A stretch of 64,000 bases of DNA, taken from positions 1-64,000 of the forward strand of contig NZ_ACZN01000017.1 of NCBI RefSeq assembly GCF_000176135.1, written 5' to 3'. Below the pieces are notes generated by a model. That model was not told where the DNA came from and ran no database searches. It worked only from the letters and a program-made list of their open reading frames with translations. Positions 54,135 to 62,765 of this stretch are shown piece after piece (the first letter of the stretch is position 1; every line of letters starts with the position of its first letter). The position numbers and the translations under genes were made by a program. Source of the stretch: Vibrio coralliilyticus ATCC BAA-450. Its GTDB lineage: Bacteria > Pseudomonadota > Gammaproteobacteria > Enterobacterales > Vibrionaceae.

Positions 54135-54503
54135 TTAAAGTAGTTGAATACGATCAACTTCAATTTCTGGAGTATTTCCGCCTTCAAACTCACCGAAGAT
54201 ACGCAGGTTTGTTGTTGCATCTATGGCTTGGTTCAGGTGGATATCATCATCAATCTCGATTTGAATTTCGCTCTTACCATCAGAAAACACAAAGGTGTCT
54301 CCTTTAATTTGGCGTACGATGTTGCCATCAATAACAACATTCTTCTCAGTAAACATGTTGCTCTCAGCAATTAGGGAATCGACTGTTGTCAGGTCAACGG
54401 GGCCATTAAACTGGATGCCTGACGCCGATTGGCCTTCTTTTGCGAATACTAGAGTAGGTGAAAGTACTAGAGCAGCAGCGGTAGCCAAAATAACTTTTTT
54501 CAT
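54135..54503 (-). CDS. YgiW/YdeI-family periplasmic OB-fold (BOF) protein
   Basis: 122 residues. Signal peptide 1-21 (cut after VFA), then an OB-fold: GIQFNGPVDLTTVDSLI near 29, VVIDGNIVRQIKGDTFVFSDG near 56-76 (read in parts) and IEIDDDI near 81, ending in EIEVDRIQLL. This is the YgiW/YdeI/NirD-like stress-tolerance family, linked to peroxide, acid and peptide resistance in enteric bacteria and to signalling by some two-component systems. AAGGAAA lies upstream of the ATG. Confidence 0.88.
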   Translation of the reverse strand: MKKVILATAAALVLSPTLVFAKEGQSASGIQFNGPVDLTTVDSLIAESNMFTEKNVVIDGNIVRQIKGDTFVFSDGKSEIQIEIDDDIHLNQAIDATTNLRIFGEFEGGNTPEIEVDRIQLL

Positions 54504-54673
54504 GATGTTTCCTTTTTAGACAGGTTTCGTTGTTGATGGTGCTATTAAGCCATAGCTATTTTGAATAACCTCTGAGGAGAGTATTCATATTCGATTCATT
54601 TATTGAGTCAACAAACCTAAAGAGGCTATGATTAGACAATACTCAGTAAAAAGACTCGAAAAATTAATAGATT

Positions 54674-56137
54674 ATGCAACCAGCATTACAAGCATTGATG
54701 GTTCAGGGCACGACATCCGATGCCGGAAAAAGTGTATTAGTGGCAGCTTTATGCCGTGTATTGGCCAGAAAAGGAGTCAGAGTTGCACCTTTCAAGCCCC
54801 AAAATATGGCGCTCAACAGTGCGGTCACATCAGATGGCGGTGAAATTGGTCGTGCTCAAGCAGTACAAGCCAGTGCCGCGAATGTTGAAACTTCAGTACA
54901 TATGAATCCAGTCCTACTCAAACCCAATTCGGATACTGGGGCTCAGGTAATCCTGCAAGGCAAAGCTCTCAGTAACATGGAAGCTGTGGGATATCAAAAC
55001 TACAAGCAAATTGCTTTACCTACCGTGCTTGAGTCTTTTTCAATACTCCAAGAGCAATTTGAATCTGTCATGATTGAGGGAGCCGGTAGTCCAGCGGAAA
55101 TTAACTTACGTGAAAATGACATTGCGAATATGGGGTTTGCTGAAGAGGCAGATGTTCCCGTCATCATCATTGCTGATATTGACCGCGGGGGTGTTTTTGC
55201 GCATTTGGTTGGCACCCTAGATTTACTTTCGCCATCAGAGCAAAACCGAGTGATTGGTTTCGTTATTAATCGATTTCGCGGCGACATATCGTTGCTTCAG
55301 TCAGGGTTAGATTGGCTTGAAGAAAAAACAGGCAAGCCAGTCCTTGGCGTTTTGCCTTATCTTCACGGCTTTGACCTTGAAGCAGAGGATGCCATAAATA
55401 ATCAACAAAATACTGGTGAGTCGGTCAAGCTAAACGTCGTCGTCCCCGTACTCACCAGAATCAGCAATCACACCGATTTTGATGTGCTAAGGCAAAATCC
55501 AGACATTAACTTTCGCTATGTAGGTAAAGGTCAAAAGCTTGATAAAGCAGATTTGATAATTCTACCAGGCACCAAATCCGTGAGAGCCGATCTCGACTAT
55601 TTACGAAGCCAAGGTTGGGATAAAGATATCGCCCGACACTTAAGATTAGGTGGAAAGGTGATAGGAATTTGTGGCGGGTACCAGATGTTAGGACGTCATA
55701 TTAGCGATCCTTTAGGCGTAGAAAGCGTTGCTGGTGAATCACAAGGCCTCGATTATTTACCTGTTTCCACAGAGTTAACCAAAGAAAAAGCACTGACAAT
55801 CGTATCCGGAGTGCTGGAGTTGAATAATCAAACTGCACCAGTGAAAGGGTATGAAATTCATGTCGGTAGAACATTAGGGAATGGCAGTTCTCCAGTCTCC
55901 TTAGAATCCGGTTCAGCAGATGGTGCTATCAGTGACTGTAATCAAATCTTTGGGACTTATTTACATGGTATTTTGGATACCCCACAAGCGTTAGCATTGA
56001 TTTGTCAGTGGGCGGGGGCGGAAAGTATTGCTTCTATTGACCATCAACAGAATCAAGAAAATGCAATCAACCGAATAGCCGATGCTGTCGAACAACACAT
56101 GAAGCTAGACTTAATCTGGCCGGAACTTTATACCTGA
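54674..56137 (+). CDS. cobQ: Cobyric acid synthase
   Basis: 487 residues. N-terminal ATP-dependent domain with [14 protein letters not shown] near 9 (P-loop-like) and [11 protein letters not shown] near 39; C-terminal triad glutamine amidotransferase domain with catalytic Cys in [10 protein letters not shown] near 335 and His in FGTYLHGIL near 428. It amidates adenosyl-cobyrinic acid a,c-diamide at four side chains using glutamine. It starts an operon with modABC (5 bases to modA). No other cobalamin gene and no recognisable cobalamin riboswitch is here. Weak ribosome binding site. Confidence 0.93.
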   Translation: MQPALQALMVQGTTSDAGKSVLVAALCRVLARKGVRVAPFKPQNMALNSAVTSDGGEIGRAQAVQASAANVETSVHMNPVLLKPNSDTGAQVILQGKALSNMEAVGYQNYKQIALPTVLESFSILQEQFESVMIEGAGSPAEINLRENDIANMGFAEEADVPVIIIADIDRGGVFAHLVGTLDLLSPSEQNRVIGFVINRFRGDISLLQSGLDWLEEKTGKPVLGVLPYLHGFDLEAEDAINNQQNTGESVKLNVVVPVLTRISNHTDFDVLRQNPDINFRYVGKGQKLDKADLIILPGTKSVRADLDYLRSQGWDKDIARHLRLGGKVIGICGGYQMLGRHISDPLGVESVAGESQGLDYLPVSTELTKEKALTIVSGVLELNNQTAPVKGYEIHVGRTLGNGSSPVSLESGSADGAISDCNQIFGTYLHGILDTPQALALICQWAGAESIASIDHQQNQENAINRIADAVEQHMKLDLIWPELYT

Positions 56138-56142
56138 TATCG

Positions 56143-56889
56143 ATGAAATTATTTACTCAGCGACTCTTTTGCACCTTTTTGACTTTCATTTTCTCTGCGA
56201 CAGTTCATGCCTCAGTGAACGTTTATGCTGCGTCGTCCATGACTAATGTGATTAAAGCATTAGCTGAGAAATACCAAGCAGAAACAGGCGTAAAAGTTAC
56301 GCCCGTTTTCGCAGGTTCTTCTTCTCTTGCACGGCAAATATTGAGTGGGGCGCCTGCTGATCTCTATATATCAGCCAATACTAAATGGAGTGATTATCTA
56401 GTTCAACAAGGAGTAATTAATGGTGACGCTGTCACATATATTGCTCATAATCAGTTAGTCGTGATCTCACCGAAGGCCGATGCAGCACCACTGGAGTTAG
56501 AGAGCCTAGAACAATGGTCAAAACGCTTGTCAGGTCAAAGACTAGCGATTGGTCAAACCAATTCCGTGCCTGCAGGAGTGTATGCCAAAGAAGCCCTTGA
56601 GTCGCTTGGCTTATGGGGTGGTTTAAATGGGCAACTCGCCCCCGTCAACAATGTAAGAGTTGCACTTACTTTAGTTGAACGTGGCGAAACACCACTTGGG
56701 ATTGTTTATAAGACGGACGCGCTAGTGAGTGATAAAGTAAAAGTCATTGGTACGTTTCCGGCTTCGAGCCACACGGCTATTACGTACCCCATGGCAGAGC
56801 TGAACGACAAGCAAACTACCAAGGACTTTGCTGCCTTTATAGAAAGCGCCCAAGCTCAGGCAGTGTTTAAACAAAACGGATTTAACTAG
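56143..56889 (+). CDS. modA: Molybdate ABC transporter, periplasmic binding protein
   Basis: 248 residues. Signal peptide 1-24 (cut after VHA), then VYAASSMTNVIKAL, the usual ModA opening with oxyanion-binding Ser, and FAGSSSLARQILSGAPADLYISA near 56-78 (read in parts). It captures molybdate or tungstate. First of modABC, 5 bases after cobQ, with translational coupling probable because its own binding site is weak. Confidence 0.94.
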   Translation: MKLFTQRLFCTFLTFIFSATVHASVNVYAASSMTNVIKALAEKYQAETGVKVTPVFAGSSSLARQILSGAPADLYISANTKWSDYLVQQGVINGDAVTYIAHNQLVVISPKADAAPLELESLEQWSKRLSGQRLAIGQTNSVPAGVYAKEALESLGLWGGLNGQLAPVNNVRVALTLVERGETPLGIVYKTDALVSDKVKVIGTFPASSHTAITYPMAELNDKQTTKDFAAFIESAQAQAVFKQNGFN

Positions 56890-56900
56890 GATTATCTTCA

Positions 56901-57593
56901 TTGCTTTCTGATTACGAATATCAGGCGCTAATGCTTAGCCTGAAAGTAGCGTTTTATACTATCTGTTGGCTGATTCCTATCGGGATCGGATTTGGTTGGT
57001 TGCTGGCTAAAAAGCAGTTTATCGGTAAAAGCTGGCTCGACAGTTTAATTCACCTTCCTTTGGTACTTCCTCCTGTTGTTATAGGTTATTTACTCCTCAT
57101 TTCAATGGGACGCCAAGGTTTTATTGGCCAATGGTTGTATGAATATTTCGGATTGGTCTTCTCTTTTAGCTGGAAAGGGGCTGTACTTGCGTGCGTGATC
57201 GTTGCTCTACCTTTGATGGTTCGCTCAATTCGCCTCAGCTTAGAGAGTGTGGATCCTAAACTTGAGCAAGCAGCCGCGACCCTTGGTGCCTCTCCGCTTA
57301 AAATATTCTTTACTATCACATTACCGCTGACAATTCCCGGAATCATCACAGGGACGATGCTTTCATTCGCACGTAGCCTCGGGGAGTTCGGAGCAACAAT
57401 CAGCTTTGTGTCGAATATTCCGGGTGAAACGCAGACAATCCCCTTGGCGATGTTTACTTTTATTGAAACTCCCGGAGCAGAGCTCGAAACGATGCGTTTA
57501 TGCATTATCTCCATTGTCATTGCCTTAGCCTCATTACTTGGCTCAGAAGTCCTGACTCGTCATTGTGCTAGAAGACTGGGGACACAGCGATGA
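56901..57593 (+). CDS. modB: Molybdate ABC transporter, permease
   Basis: 230 residues from TTG 56901, with TAGGA about 9 bases upstream. Five membrane helices. The coupling (EAA) loop is AATLGASPLKIFFTITLP near 125, and SLGEFGATISF near 156 is characteristic of ModB. It overlaps the start of modC by four bases. Confidence 0.93.
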   Translation: MLSDYEYQALMLSLKVAFYTICWLIPIGIGFGWLLAKKQFIGKSWLDSLIHLPLVLPPVVIGYLLLISMGRQGFIGQWLYEYFGLVFSFSWKGAVLACVIVALPLMVRSIRLSLESVDPKLEQAAATLGASPLKIFFTITLPLTIPGIITGTMLSFARSLGEFGATISFVSNIPGETQTIPLAMFTFIETPGAELETMRLCIISIVIALASLLGSEVLTRHCARRLGTQR

Positions 57594-58696
57594 GTGATAT
57601 TCGAATTCAGTTTAAACAAACATTAGGCGAGCAGAAGTTTGATATCGATGTTTCAGTGCCAGAAAAAGGCATTACCGCAATTTTTGGTCGTTCCGGAGCA
57701 GGTAAAACTTCACTTATAGACGTGATTGCAGGCTTGAGAACACCTGATCAAGGTGAGATTACTGTCTCAGGAAAAACTCTTTATAGCTCGCAATCAAAAA
57801 TAAACGTTGCTGCCCATAAACGCCGGGTAGGTTACGTTTTTCAGGAATCGAGGTTATTCCCACATTATCGGGTCAAAGGCAATCTTGTGTATGGTGTGCG
57901 TGAATTGGATCAACAGCATTTTGACAAGGTAATCAAATTATTGGCGTTAGAACCTCTTCTTAAACGATACCCGATACAGCTATCCGGGGGAGAGAAACAA
58001 CGCGTAGCAATCGGTCGAGCACTACTTTCTAAACCAGAAATACTCTTGATGGATGAACCTCTGGCATCTCTAGATATTCCGCGTAAGCGCGAAGTATTGC
58101 CATTTTTAGAGCAGCTTGCCAGTGAGATTGAAATTCCTATCATTTATGTTTCGCATAGCCTCAATGAAGTTGTACGCTTGGCAAACCACATTGTTGTTAT
58201 CGATGATGGCAAAGTGGTAACTTCAGGTAACCTAGAAGATGTTTGGTCATCTAGAGCTATGAGGCCATGGCAATCCTTCTCGGACCAAAGTTCATTGTTT
58301 GAAGGCACTGTTGTTCAACACAACACAAACTATGCTCTGTCTAAAGTGAAACTGGCGGATAATGTGTGTATTTGGGTGCAGCGTTTAGAAATTGCGCCAG
58401 AAGCGAAAGTGAGACTGCAGGTGAGAGCGAGTGATGTGTCGATCGCCTTGGATAAGCCTAAAAAGAGTTCAATTCGGAATATTCTCAAAGCGAAGATTGC
58501 TCAAATTCAAAGCCATTCTCAAGGCACAAATCGACAGAGCGTATCGGTTAAATTAGAACTCAGTGAAAACTGCTATTTATGGGCGACGATCACCGCTTGG
58601 GCTAAGGACGAGCTGGAACTCCAAGAAGGGATGGTAGTCTTTGCCCAGATTAAAGGGGTAAGTGTGACACAAAGAGATGTGGTATTGAGCCATTAA
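57590..58696 (+). CDS. modC: Molybdate ABC transporter, ATPase
   Basis: 368 residues. Walker A GRSGAGKTS near 31, Q-loop VFQESRLFPHY near 83, signature LSGGEKQR near 129 and Walker B LLMDEPLASLD near 149, followed by a C-terminal TOBE/MOP molybdate-binding domain (about 290-365). It powers ModB. The ATG overlaps the modB stop, showing tight coupling. Transcription ends at a strong terminator. No ModE regulator is encoded here. Confidence 0.95.
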   Translation: MSDIRIQFKQTLGEQKFDIDVSVPEKGITAIFGRSGAGKTSLIDVIAGLRTPDQGEITVSGKTLYSSQSKINVAAHKRRVGYVFQESRLFPHYRVKGNLVYGVRELDQQHFDKVIKLLALEPLLKRYPIQLSGGEKQRVAIGRALLSKPEILLMDEPLASLDIPRKREVLPFLEQLASEIEIPIIYVSHSLNEVVRLANHIVVIDDGKVVTSGNLEDVWSSRAMRPWQSFSDQSSLFEGTVVQHNTNYALSKVKLADNVCIWVQRLEIAPEAKVRLQVRASDVSIALDKPKKSSIRNILKAKIAQIQSHSQGTNRQSVSVKLELSENCYLWATITAWAKDELELQEGMVVFAQIKGVSVTQRDVVLSH

Positions 58697-58725
58697 AAAA
58701 CGCCGCGTAATGCGGCGTTTTTTTT
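58695..58725. terminator. Shared terminator of modC and the DUF3069-like gene
   Basis: AAAAAACGCCGC-GTAAT-GCGGCGTTTTTTTT, usable from both sides. Confidence 0.9.
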
Positions 58726-58735
58726 GTTAATTGAC

Positions 58736-59173
58736 TTATTTTACAAATACATCAGTAAAGTCACGCTTTAGCACAGGGTCACGACGTGCTTTCTTAATCT
58801 GCTTAACCATATCTTTCACACAGTTGTGAAGAACTTGATCTAGTAGCTGTGCGCGGTATTCTTCTTTCTGCTCATCAGTCATATCTTCAGGTAGTTTAAG
58901 CGTAGGAAACTCTTCCATTACATTAATACCTGCAAACGCCTGACTTACAGAGATAAGAGCATGGAACTGCTCAAAGTTATCAAGAACATTTTGAGCACTC
59001 TTTGGCAGCTCATCCCAAGCTTCTCGAACGGCTTCCTCTGACACTTCATGAATAGAAGTTACCATGAAGTGCATTGCTTCAGGAACGCCATCAAATTCAA
59101 TCACTTGACGAAGTTCTGCTGAAACAGTCGAAAGGTCGACTTTAGGTTGTTCTGTTTGATTAGCGTCAGACAT
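58736..59173 (-). CDS. DUF3069-like cytoplasmic protein
   Basis: 145 residues, all-helical and acidic in the first half, basic at the end (VKQIKKARRDPVLKRDF). I recall this as the DUF3069 family of Vibrio and relatives; no function is established. No signal peptide, one Cys. It converges on modC and is divergent from the response regulator gene. Confidence 0.75.
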   Translation of the reverse strand: MSDANQTEQPKVDLSTVSAELRQVIEFDGVPEAMHFMVTSIHEVSEEAVREAWDELPKSAQNVLDNFEQFHALISVSQAFAGINVMEEFPTLKLPEDMTDEQKEEYRAQLLDQVLHNCVKDMVKQIKKARRDPVLKRDFTDVFVK

Positions 59174-59327
59174 TAGTTTTATCTCATAAATTGTACGTGT
59201 TTAACGGCGCTATCCTAAAAAATCCTCATTAAATGTCAACCATAGTGGAGGAATTGTCGCCCTTAGAGTATTCTTTTCTATAACCAGCTGATTTTTAGGC
59301 CAGTTTACATACAAAAAGGTAGAACAA

Positions 59328-60281
59328 GTGGAACTATCTGGATCTTCGATGAAAATTCTTCTAGTCGATGACGTGCAAATGGAGCGCATGCAGTTGGCTA
59401 TTCGTTTAAAGCAGCTGGGCCATACCGTAGAAATGGCAGCTTCCGGTGAACAAGCTCTAGAAATGTATCCCTCATTTGAGCCTGAACTTATCTTACTCGA
59501 TATTTCCATGCCTGAAATGGATGGTTTTGAAGTATCTCAGCGAATCCGTGCTAACTACAAAGAATGGATACCAATCATTTTCCTTAGTAGCCACGATGAA
59601 CCTGCCATGATAGCTCATGCAATTGAAGCAGGCGGTGACGATTACCTTACTAAACCGGTAGATAAGCTTGTTCTTTCCTCTAAGCTTATTGCAATGCAAC
59701 GAATTGCATTTATGCGTCGTGAGCTCAACCAAAAAACTGCCGAGTTGGCAAAAGCTAATAAAGAGTTAGAAAAACTCGCGAGTGAAGATGGACTTACAAA
59801 AGTTAAAAATCGCCGCTACATTGATGAAAAATTAAAAGAGATGATTGCGGTTCATGGTCGCCATGGATTGCCTTTAAGTTTAATACTACTCGATGTCGAC
59901 CACTTTAAGTTATACAACGACAACTATGGTCACATAGAAGGGGATAAATGCCTTGTTGAAATTGCCCAGTCCCTCACATCACTGTTTTCTCGAAGCGGAG
60001 AAATAGTAGGTCGTTATGGTGGCGAAGAGTTTGTCGTAGTGCTAGGGCACACCGATGCTGAACATGCAAAGAAGCACGCCATGCGAGTTCAATCAACACT
60101 AGAAGCTCTCGCTATCAAACACGAGTATAGCTCCACAGCAGAATATGTGACGGTGTCACAGGGTGTGTGTGGTTTTAACCCTACTGGAAAAGAGACACCT
60201 GACGAAATGTACTCGAAAGCTGACGAGGGGCTCTATCGCTCTAAAAGTGAAGGCCGAAATCGCTTTACGTACATAGATTGA
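59328..60281 (+). CDS. Response regulator with GGDEF output (diguanylate cyclase)
   Basis: 317 residues from GTG 59328, which has AAAAAGGT 8-9 bases upstream; an internal ATG at 59349 is an alternative. Receiver domain with acidic pair VDDVQ, phospho-Asp in LLDISMPEMDG near 64 and Lys in YLTKPVDK near 113; then a coiled coil (about 128-152) and GGDEF with GGEEF near 231. The RxxD inhibition site is changed to RSGE. Predicted to make cyclic-di-GMP when phosphorylated. No partner kinase is adjacent. PleD-like in logic but with one receiver. Confidence 0.9.
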   Translation: MELSGSSMKILLVDDVQMERMQLAIRLKQLGHTVEMAASGEQALEMYPSFEPELILLDISMPEMDGFEVSQRIRANYKEWIPIIFLSSHDEPAMIAHAIEAGGDDYLTKPVDKLVLSSKLIAMQRIAFMRRELNQKTAELAKANKELEKLASEDGLTKVKNRRYIDEKLKEMIAVHGRHGLPLSLILLDVDHFKLYNDNYGHIEGDKCLVEIAQSLTSLFSRSGEIVGRYGGEEFVVVLGHTDAEHAKKHAMRVQSTLEALAIKHEYSSTAEYVTVSQGVCGFNPTGKETPDEMYSKADEGLYRSKSEGRNRFTYID

Positions 60282-60299
60282 CCATCTGTTATAGACTAT

Positions 60300-60333
60300 A
60301 AAAAAGGTTCAGCTTATAGGCTGAACCTTTTTT
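60300..60333. terminator. Shared terminator between two converging cyclase genes
   Basis: AAAAAAGGTTCAGC-TTATAG-GCTGAACCTTTTTTT, symmetrical. Confidence 0.9.
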
Positions 60334-60348
60334 TATTTTTACCAGAAG

Positions 60349-61584
60349 TCAGGCCGATTCAATACGGTTACGCCCAGCACGCTTTGCTTTATATAAAGCG
60401 GCGTCAGCGCACTTCATGACCTCAGAAACACTATCAGCATTCTCATGGTCAGCCACACCAATACTAATCGTTACATTTACATGATCGTGTGAGTTAGATT
60501 TACGACGTTTTTTAGCGCCAGATTTATCGTCTTTTGGTCGAGACTTCTCATTGCGAACCACCATTTCATATTCTTCAATCGAAGAACGCAAGAGCTCAAG
60601 GTGATCTAGGGCCTCATCGACGTCTTTGTTCTTAAACAACACCGTGAACTCTTCGCCGCCGTAACGGTAGACTTTAGCTCGGCCACCGACTCTCTGCATT
60701 TTACTGGCGACAAGCTTCAGAACATCGTCACCAGTTTCATGTCCGTAAGTGTCATTAAATGATTTGAAGTGATCAATGTCGAGCATTGCTATTGTGTAAC
60801 GTTTTCCTAAATGACGCAGATCTGACTCTAACGCGAGTCGCCCTGGTATATCTGTCAACCGATCTTTAAATGCGAGCTCATAACTTGCCGAAAGCATATA
60901 AATCAGTAACAAGAACCCAGAGAGGGTAAACATGGTGCTGGAAACATACTGAACGTGGAAAAATGTAAACGTCACGGAAGAGAGTGTGATCGCAGAATAC
61001 ACGACCACATCAATAATACGATTAACCCGAAGAACAACAATCGCACTCAACAATATTGCACCAACCGAATACAAAACGAGAATTAACGGCAGTCGCGAAA
61101 CGCTGGGCTCAGAGTAAAGAAATGTCTCGTCGAAATTTTGGAATCCGCCTTCATAAAAGTAGGCAAGAATAAGGTAACACCAAATAGCAATAAGTGACAA
61201 TGTCACAATATAGACAATGAACGCTCGGCTTAAAACACCTCTTTCCTTGTATGGATAGACTAATGCACAAGCAATAGGGACTACAAATGCAAGCAGAGAA
61301 AGCTCAAGAAGGGTTGAGCCAGTAGAGAGCGAGCTTTGCAGATATTCTTGTATGTACCAATAAACAACAAGCATGGTCAGCGCAACCATAGCAATACGAC
61401 ATTGTTTAAACGCGTGACCTAAGCCAATGACACAGAAGAATAAAAAATAAGGGAGATTAGAAGTAATACCTAAGTTTGCTTGCGTTAGATTGATGACATT
61501 GTTCATACCAAAGCCGATCATTGCTAACAGCAGCACCGGAAACGTCAAACGAAACCAATTTGTTGTCACCAAAGAAAACGACAT
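60349..61584 (-). CDS. Multi-spanning membrane GGDEF diguanylate cyclase
   Basis: 411 residues. About seven to eight membrane helices in the first 240 residues with little periplasmic domain (MASE-like sensor), then GGDEF with GGEEF near 311. The RxxD position reads GGRA, so product inhibition at that site is probably lost. A Lys/Arg/Ser-rich insert (KSRPKDDKSGAKKRRK, near 350) interrupts the domain between the active loop and the final strands. The sensed signal is unknown. Converges on the response regulator gene. Confidence 0.9.
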   Translation of the reverse strand: MSFSLVTTNWFRLTFPVLLLAMIGFGMNNVINLTQANLGITSNLPYFLFFCVIGLGHAFKQCRIAMVALTMLVVYWYIQEYLQSSLSTGSTLLELSLLAFVVPIACALVYPYKERGVLSRAFIVYIVTLSLIAIWCYLILAYFYEGGFQNFDETFLYSEPSVSRLPLILVLYSVGAILLSAIVVLRVNRIIDVVVYSAITLSSVTFTFFHVQYVSSTMFTLSGFLLLIYMLSASYELAFKDRLTDIPGRLALESDLRHLGKRYTIAMLDIDHFKSFNDTYGHETGDDVLKLVASKMQRVGGRAKVYRYGGEEFTVLFKNKDVDEALDHLELLRSSIEEYEMVVRNEKSRPKDDKSGAKKRRKSNSHDHVNVTISIGVADHENADSVSEVMKCADAALYKAKRAGRNRIESA

Positions 61585-61805
61585 CTATCTAGCCTAGCCT
61601 TATTAATTAACTTCTTAATATACAAGTCTTAGAATACTTTGATTTGATGATTTTCCAAGCTTTTTACTAAACTAATGAATGAAAAGTGAGTGTTAGTATG
61701 AACAATGGTCAAAAAGTGATGAGAAAGCACCCTTAAATCGATTTTGTGTTTTATAGTTAACTGATACTCATAAGAAAAGTCTGAATCTTAAAGGAGTTAA
61801 GATTT

Positions 61806-62177
61806 ATGCAAATTAGTGTTGATGTTCACAACTACATGGAGACCCTTGTAGGTCAGGTGTTAGCTGACAGTCAGTACACTGATAGGTTTGATCATGAACA
61901 GCTCGCAGATTTAGCCTGCTTAGCACTAAGTCAGCTCAGACCTGTTTATATCCGCCACGATATCGACTTTCTGTCTGCGTTATCCGAAGATCGCTTGGTT
62001 GTCCTTAAAAGATACTCAGAGACTGCTGTCGAAGCGGCTCTGACAATGATAGTTGACGATAGAAGAAGAAATCGTAAAGATGAAGTTCCTATCATGTTCA
62101 GCAAACCACGATTCGATGACGATACAGAACTCGAATGGTTTGAAAAACCTCTGGTTATGAATAAACAAATTACCTAA
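61806..62177 (+). CDS. ComFB-family protein, candidate cyclic-di-GMP receptor
   Basis: 123 residues with AAAGGAG upstream. VHNYMETLVGQVLAD near 7, LADLACLALSQLRPVYIRHDIDF near 33-55 (read in parts) match the late-competence ComFB domain, a small helical dimer. Recent work, as I recall it, identified cyanobacterial ComFB proteins as cyclic-di-GMP receptors. The acidic tail (DDDTELEW) is extra. It shares a transcript with the HlyU-like gene 11 bases downstream, and diguanylate cyclase genes lie immediately upstream. Confidence 0.8.
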   Translation: MQISVDVHNYMETLVGQVLADSQYTDRFDHEQLADLACLALSQLRPVYIRHDIDFLSALSEDRLVVLKRYSETAVEAALTMIVDDRRRNRKDEVPIMFSKPRFDDDTELEWFEKPLVMNKQIT

Positions 62178-62188
62178 AGGAGTACTAG

Positions 62189-62470
62189 GTGGGACTATTT
62201 TCTCGTTTGTTTGGTGGCGGTAGTAAAGAGCAAGCTAAAATCGAAGTTGAACCGGTGGAATACAAGGGTTTTCTTATCTATCAAGAGGCCCAGCCGGAAG
62301 GTGGGCAATATCGCATTGCTGGCCGGATAACAAAAGAATTAGAAGGGCAAACTCAAGAACATAGGTTTATCCGTTCAGATGTACTGGCATCCGAGTCCGA
62401 TGCTAATGAATTCATGCTAAAAAAAGCACAAATGTTCATCGATCAGATGGGTGATAATATTTTTAGTTAG
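62189..62470 (+). CDS. HlyU-family (PF10115-type) small protein
   Basis: 93 residues from GTG 62189 with AAAGGAG upstream. The opening MGLFSRLFGGGS, then VEYKGFLIYQEAQPEGGQYRI near 22-42 (read in parts), GRITKELEG near 45, EHRFIRSDVLAS near 57 and FIDQMGDNIFS at the end match this family. It is distinct from the ArsR-type HlyU of V. cholerae haemolysin control despite the shared name. Function in Vibrio is uncertain. Second gene after comFB-like. Confidence 0.82.
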   Translation: MGLFSRLFGGGSKEQAKIEVEPVEYKGFLIYQEAQPEGGQYRIAGRITKELEGQTQEHRFIRSDVLASESDANEFMLKKAQMFIDQMGDNIFS

Positions 62471-62501
62471 TCTTTTCCTAGTTGACGAGCGTCATAAATT
62501 T

Positions 62502-62538
62502 AAGAGCCATTAGTCGTTATGCTGATGGCTCTTTTATT
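62502..62538 (+). terminator. Terminator of the ComFB/HlyU operon
   Basis: AAGAGCCAT and ATGGCTCTT pair around a 13-base loop, followed by TTATTTT. Confidence 0.75.
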
Positions 62539-62606
62539 TTGTGTATTGCATCTATTTGTTTGATTTAATGACAATTAATGGTAACTGGTACGACCTCTCA
62601 TTTTAA

Positions 62607-62656
62607 AATGAAAGCGTTGTTTCATTACCTCGTAATACTCGAAGTGCTTCATTACC
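62607..62656 (+). promoter_or_regulatory. Repeats in the pntA upstream region
   Basis: AATGAAA (62607-62613) and TTTCATT (62620-62626) form a perfect inverted repeat with a 6-base spacer. TTCATTACC occurs twice, at 62621-62629 and 62648-62656. Possible operator; no known consensus fits. Confidence 0.35.
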
Positions 62657-62765
62657 AACGGTTATATGTAATGATATTTTGTATTTTTGTTACAAAGTGC
62701 TTGAAGTTAATGAAACCGTTAGATAAAAACAATTAATCATTGTTGCCAGTAGTCAAGGAATAGCT

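Noticed and set aside
54504-54673. Cobalamin riboswitch upstream of cobQ
   Set aside because: The 170-base gap is too short and I see no B12-box-like sequence.
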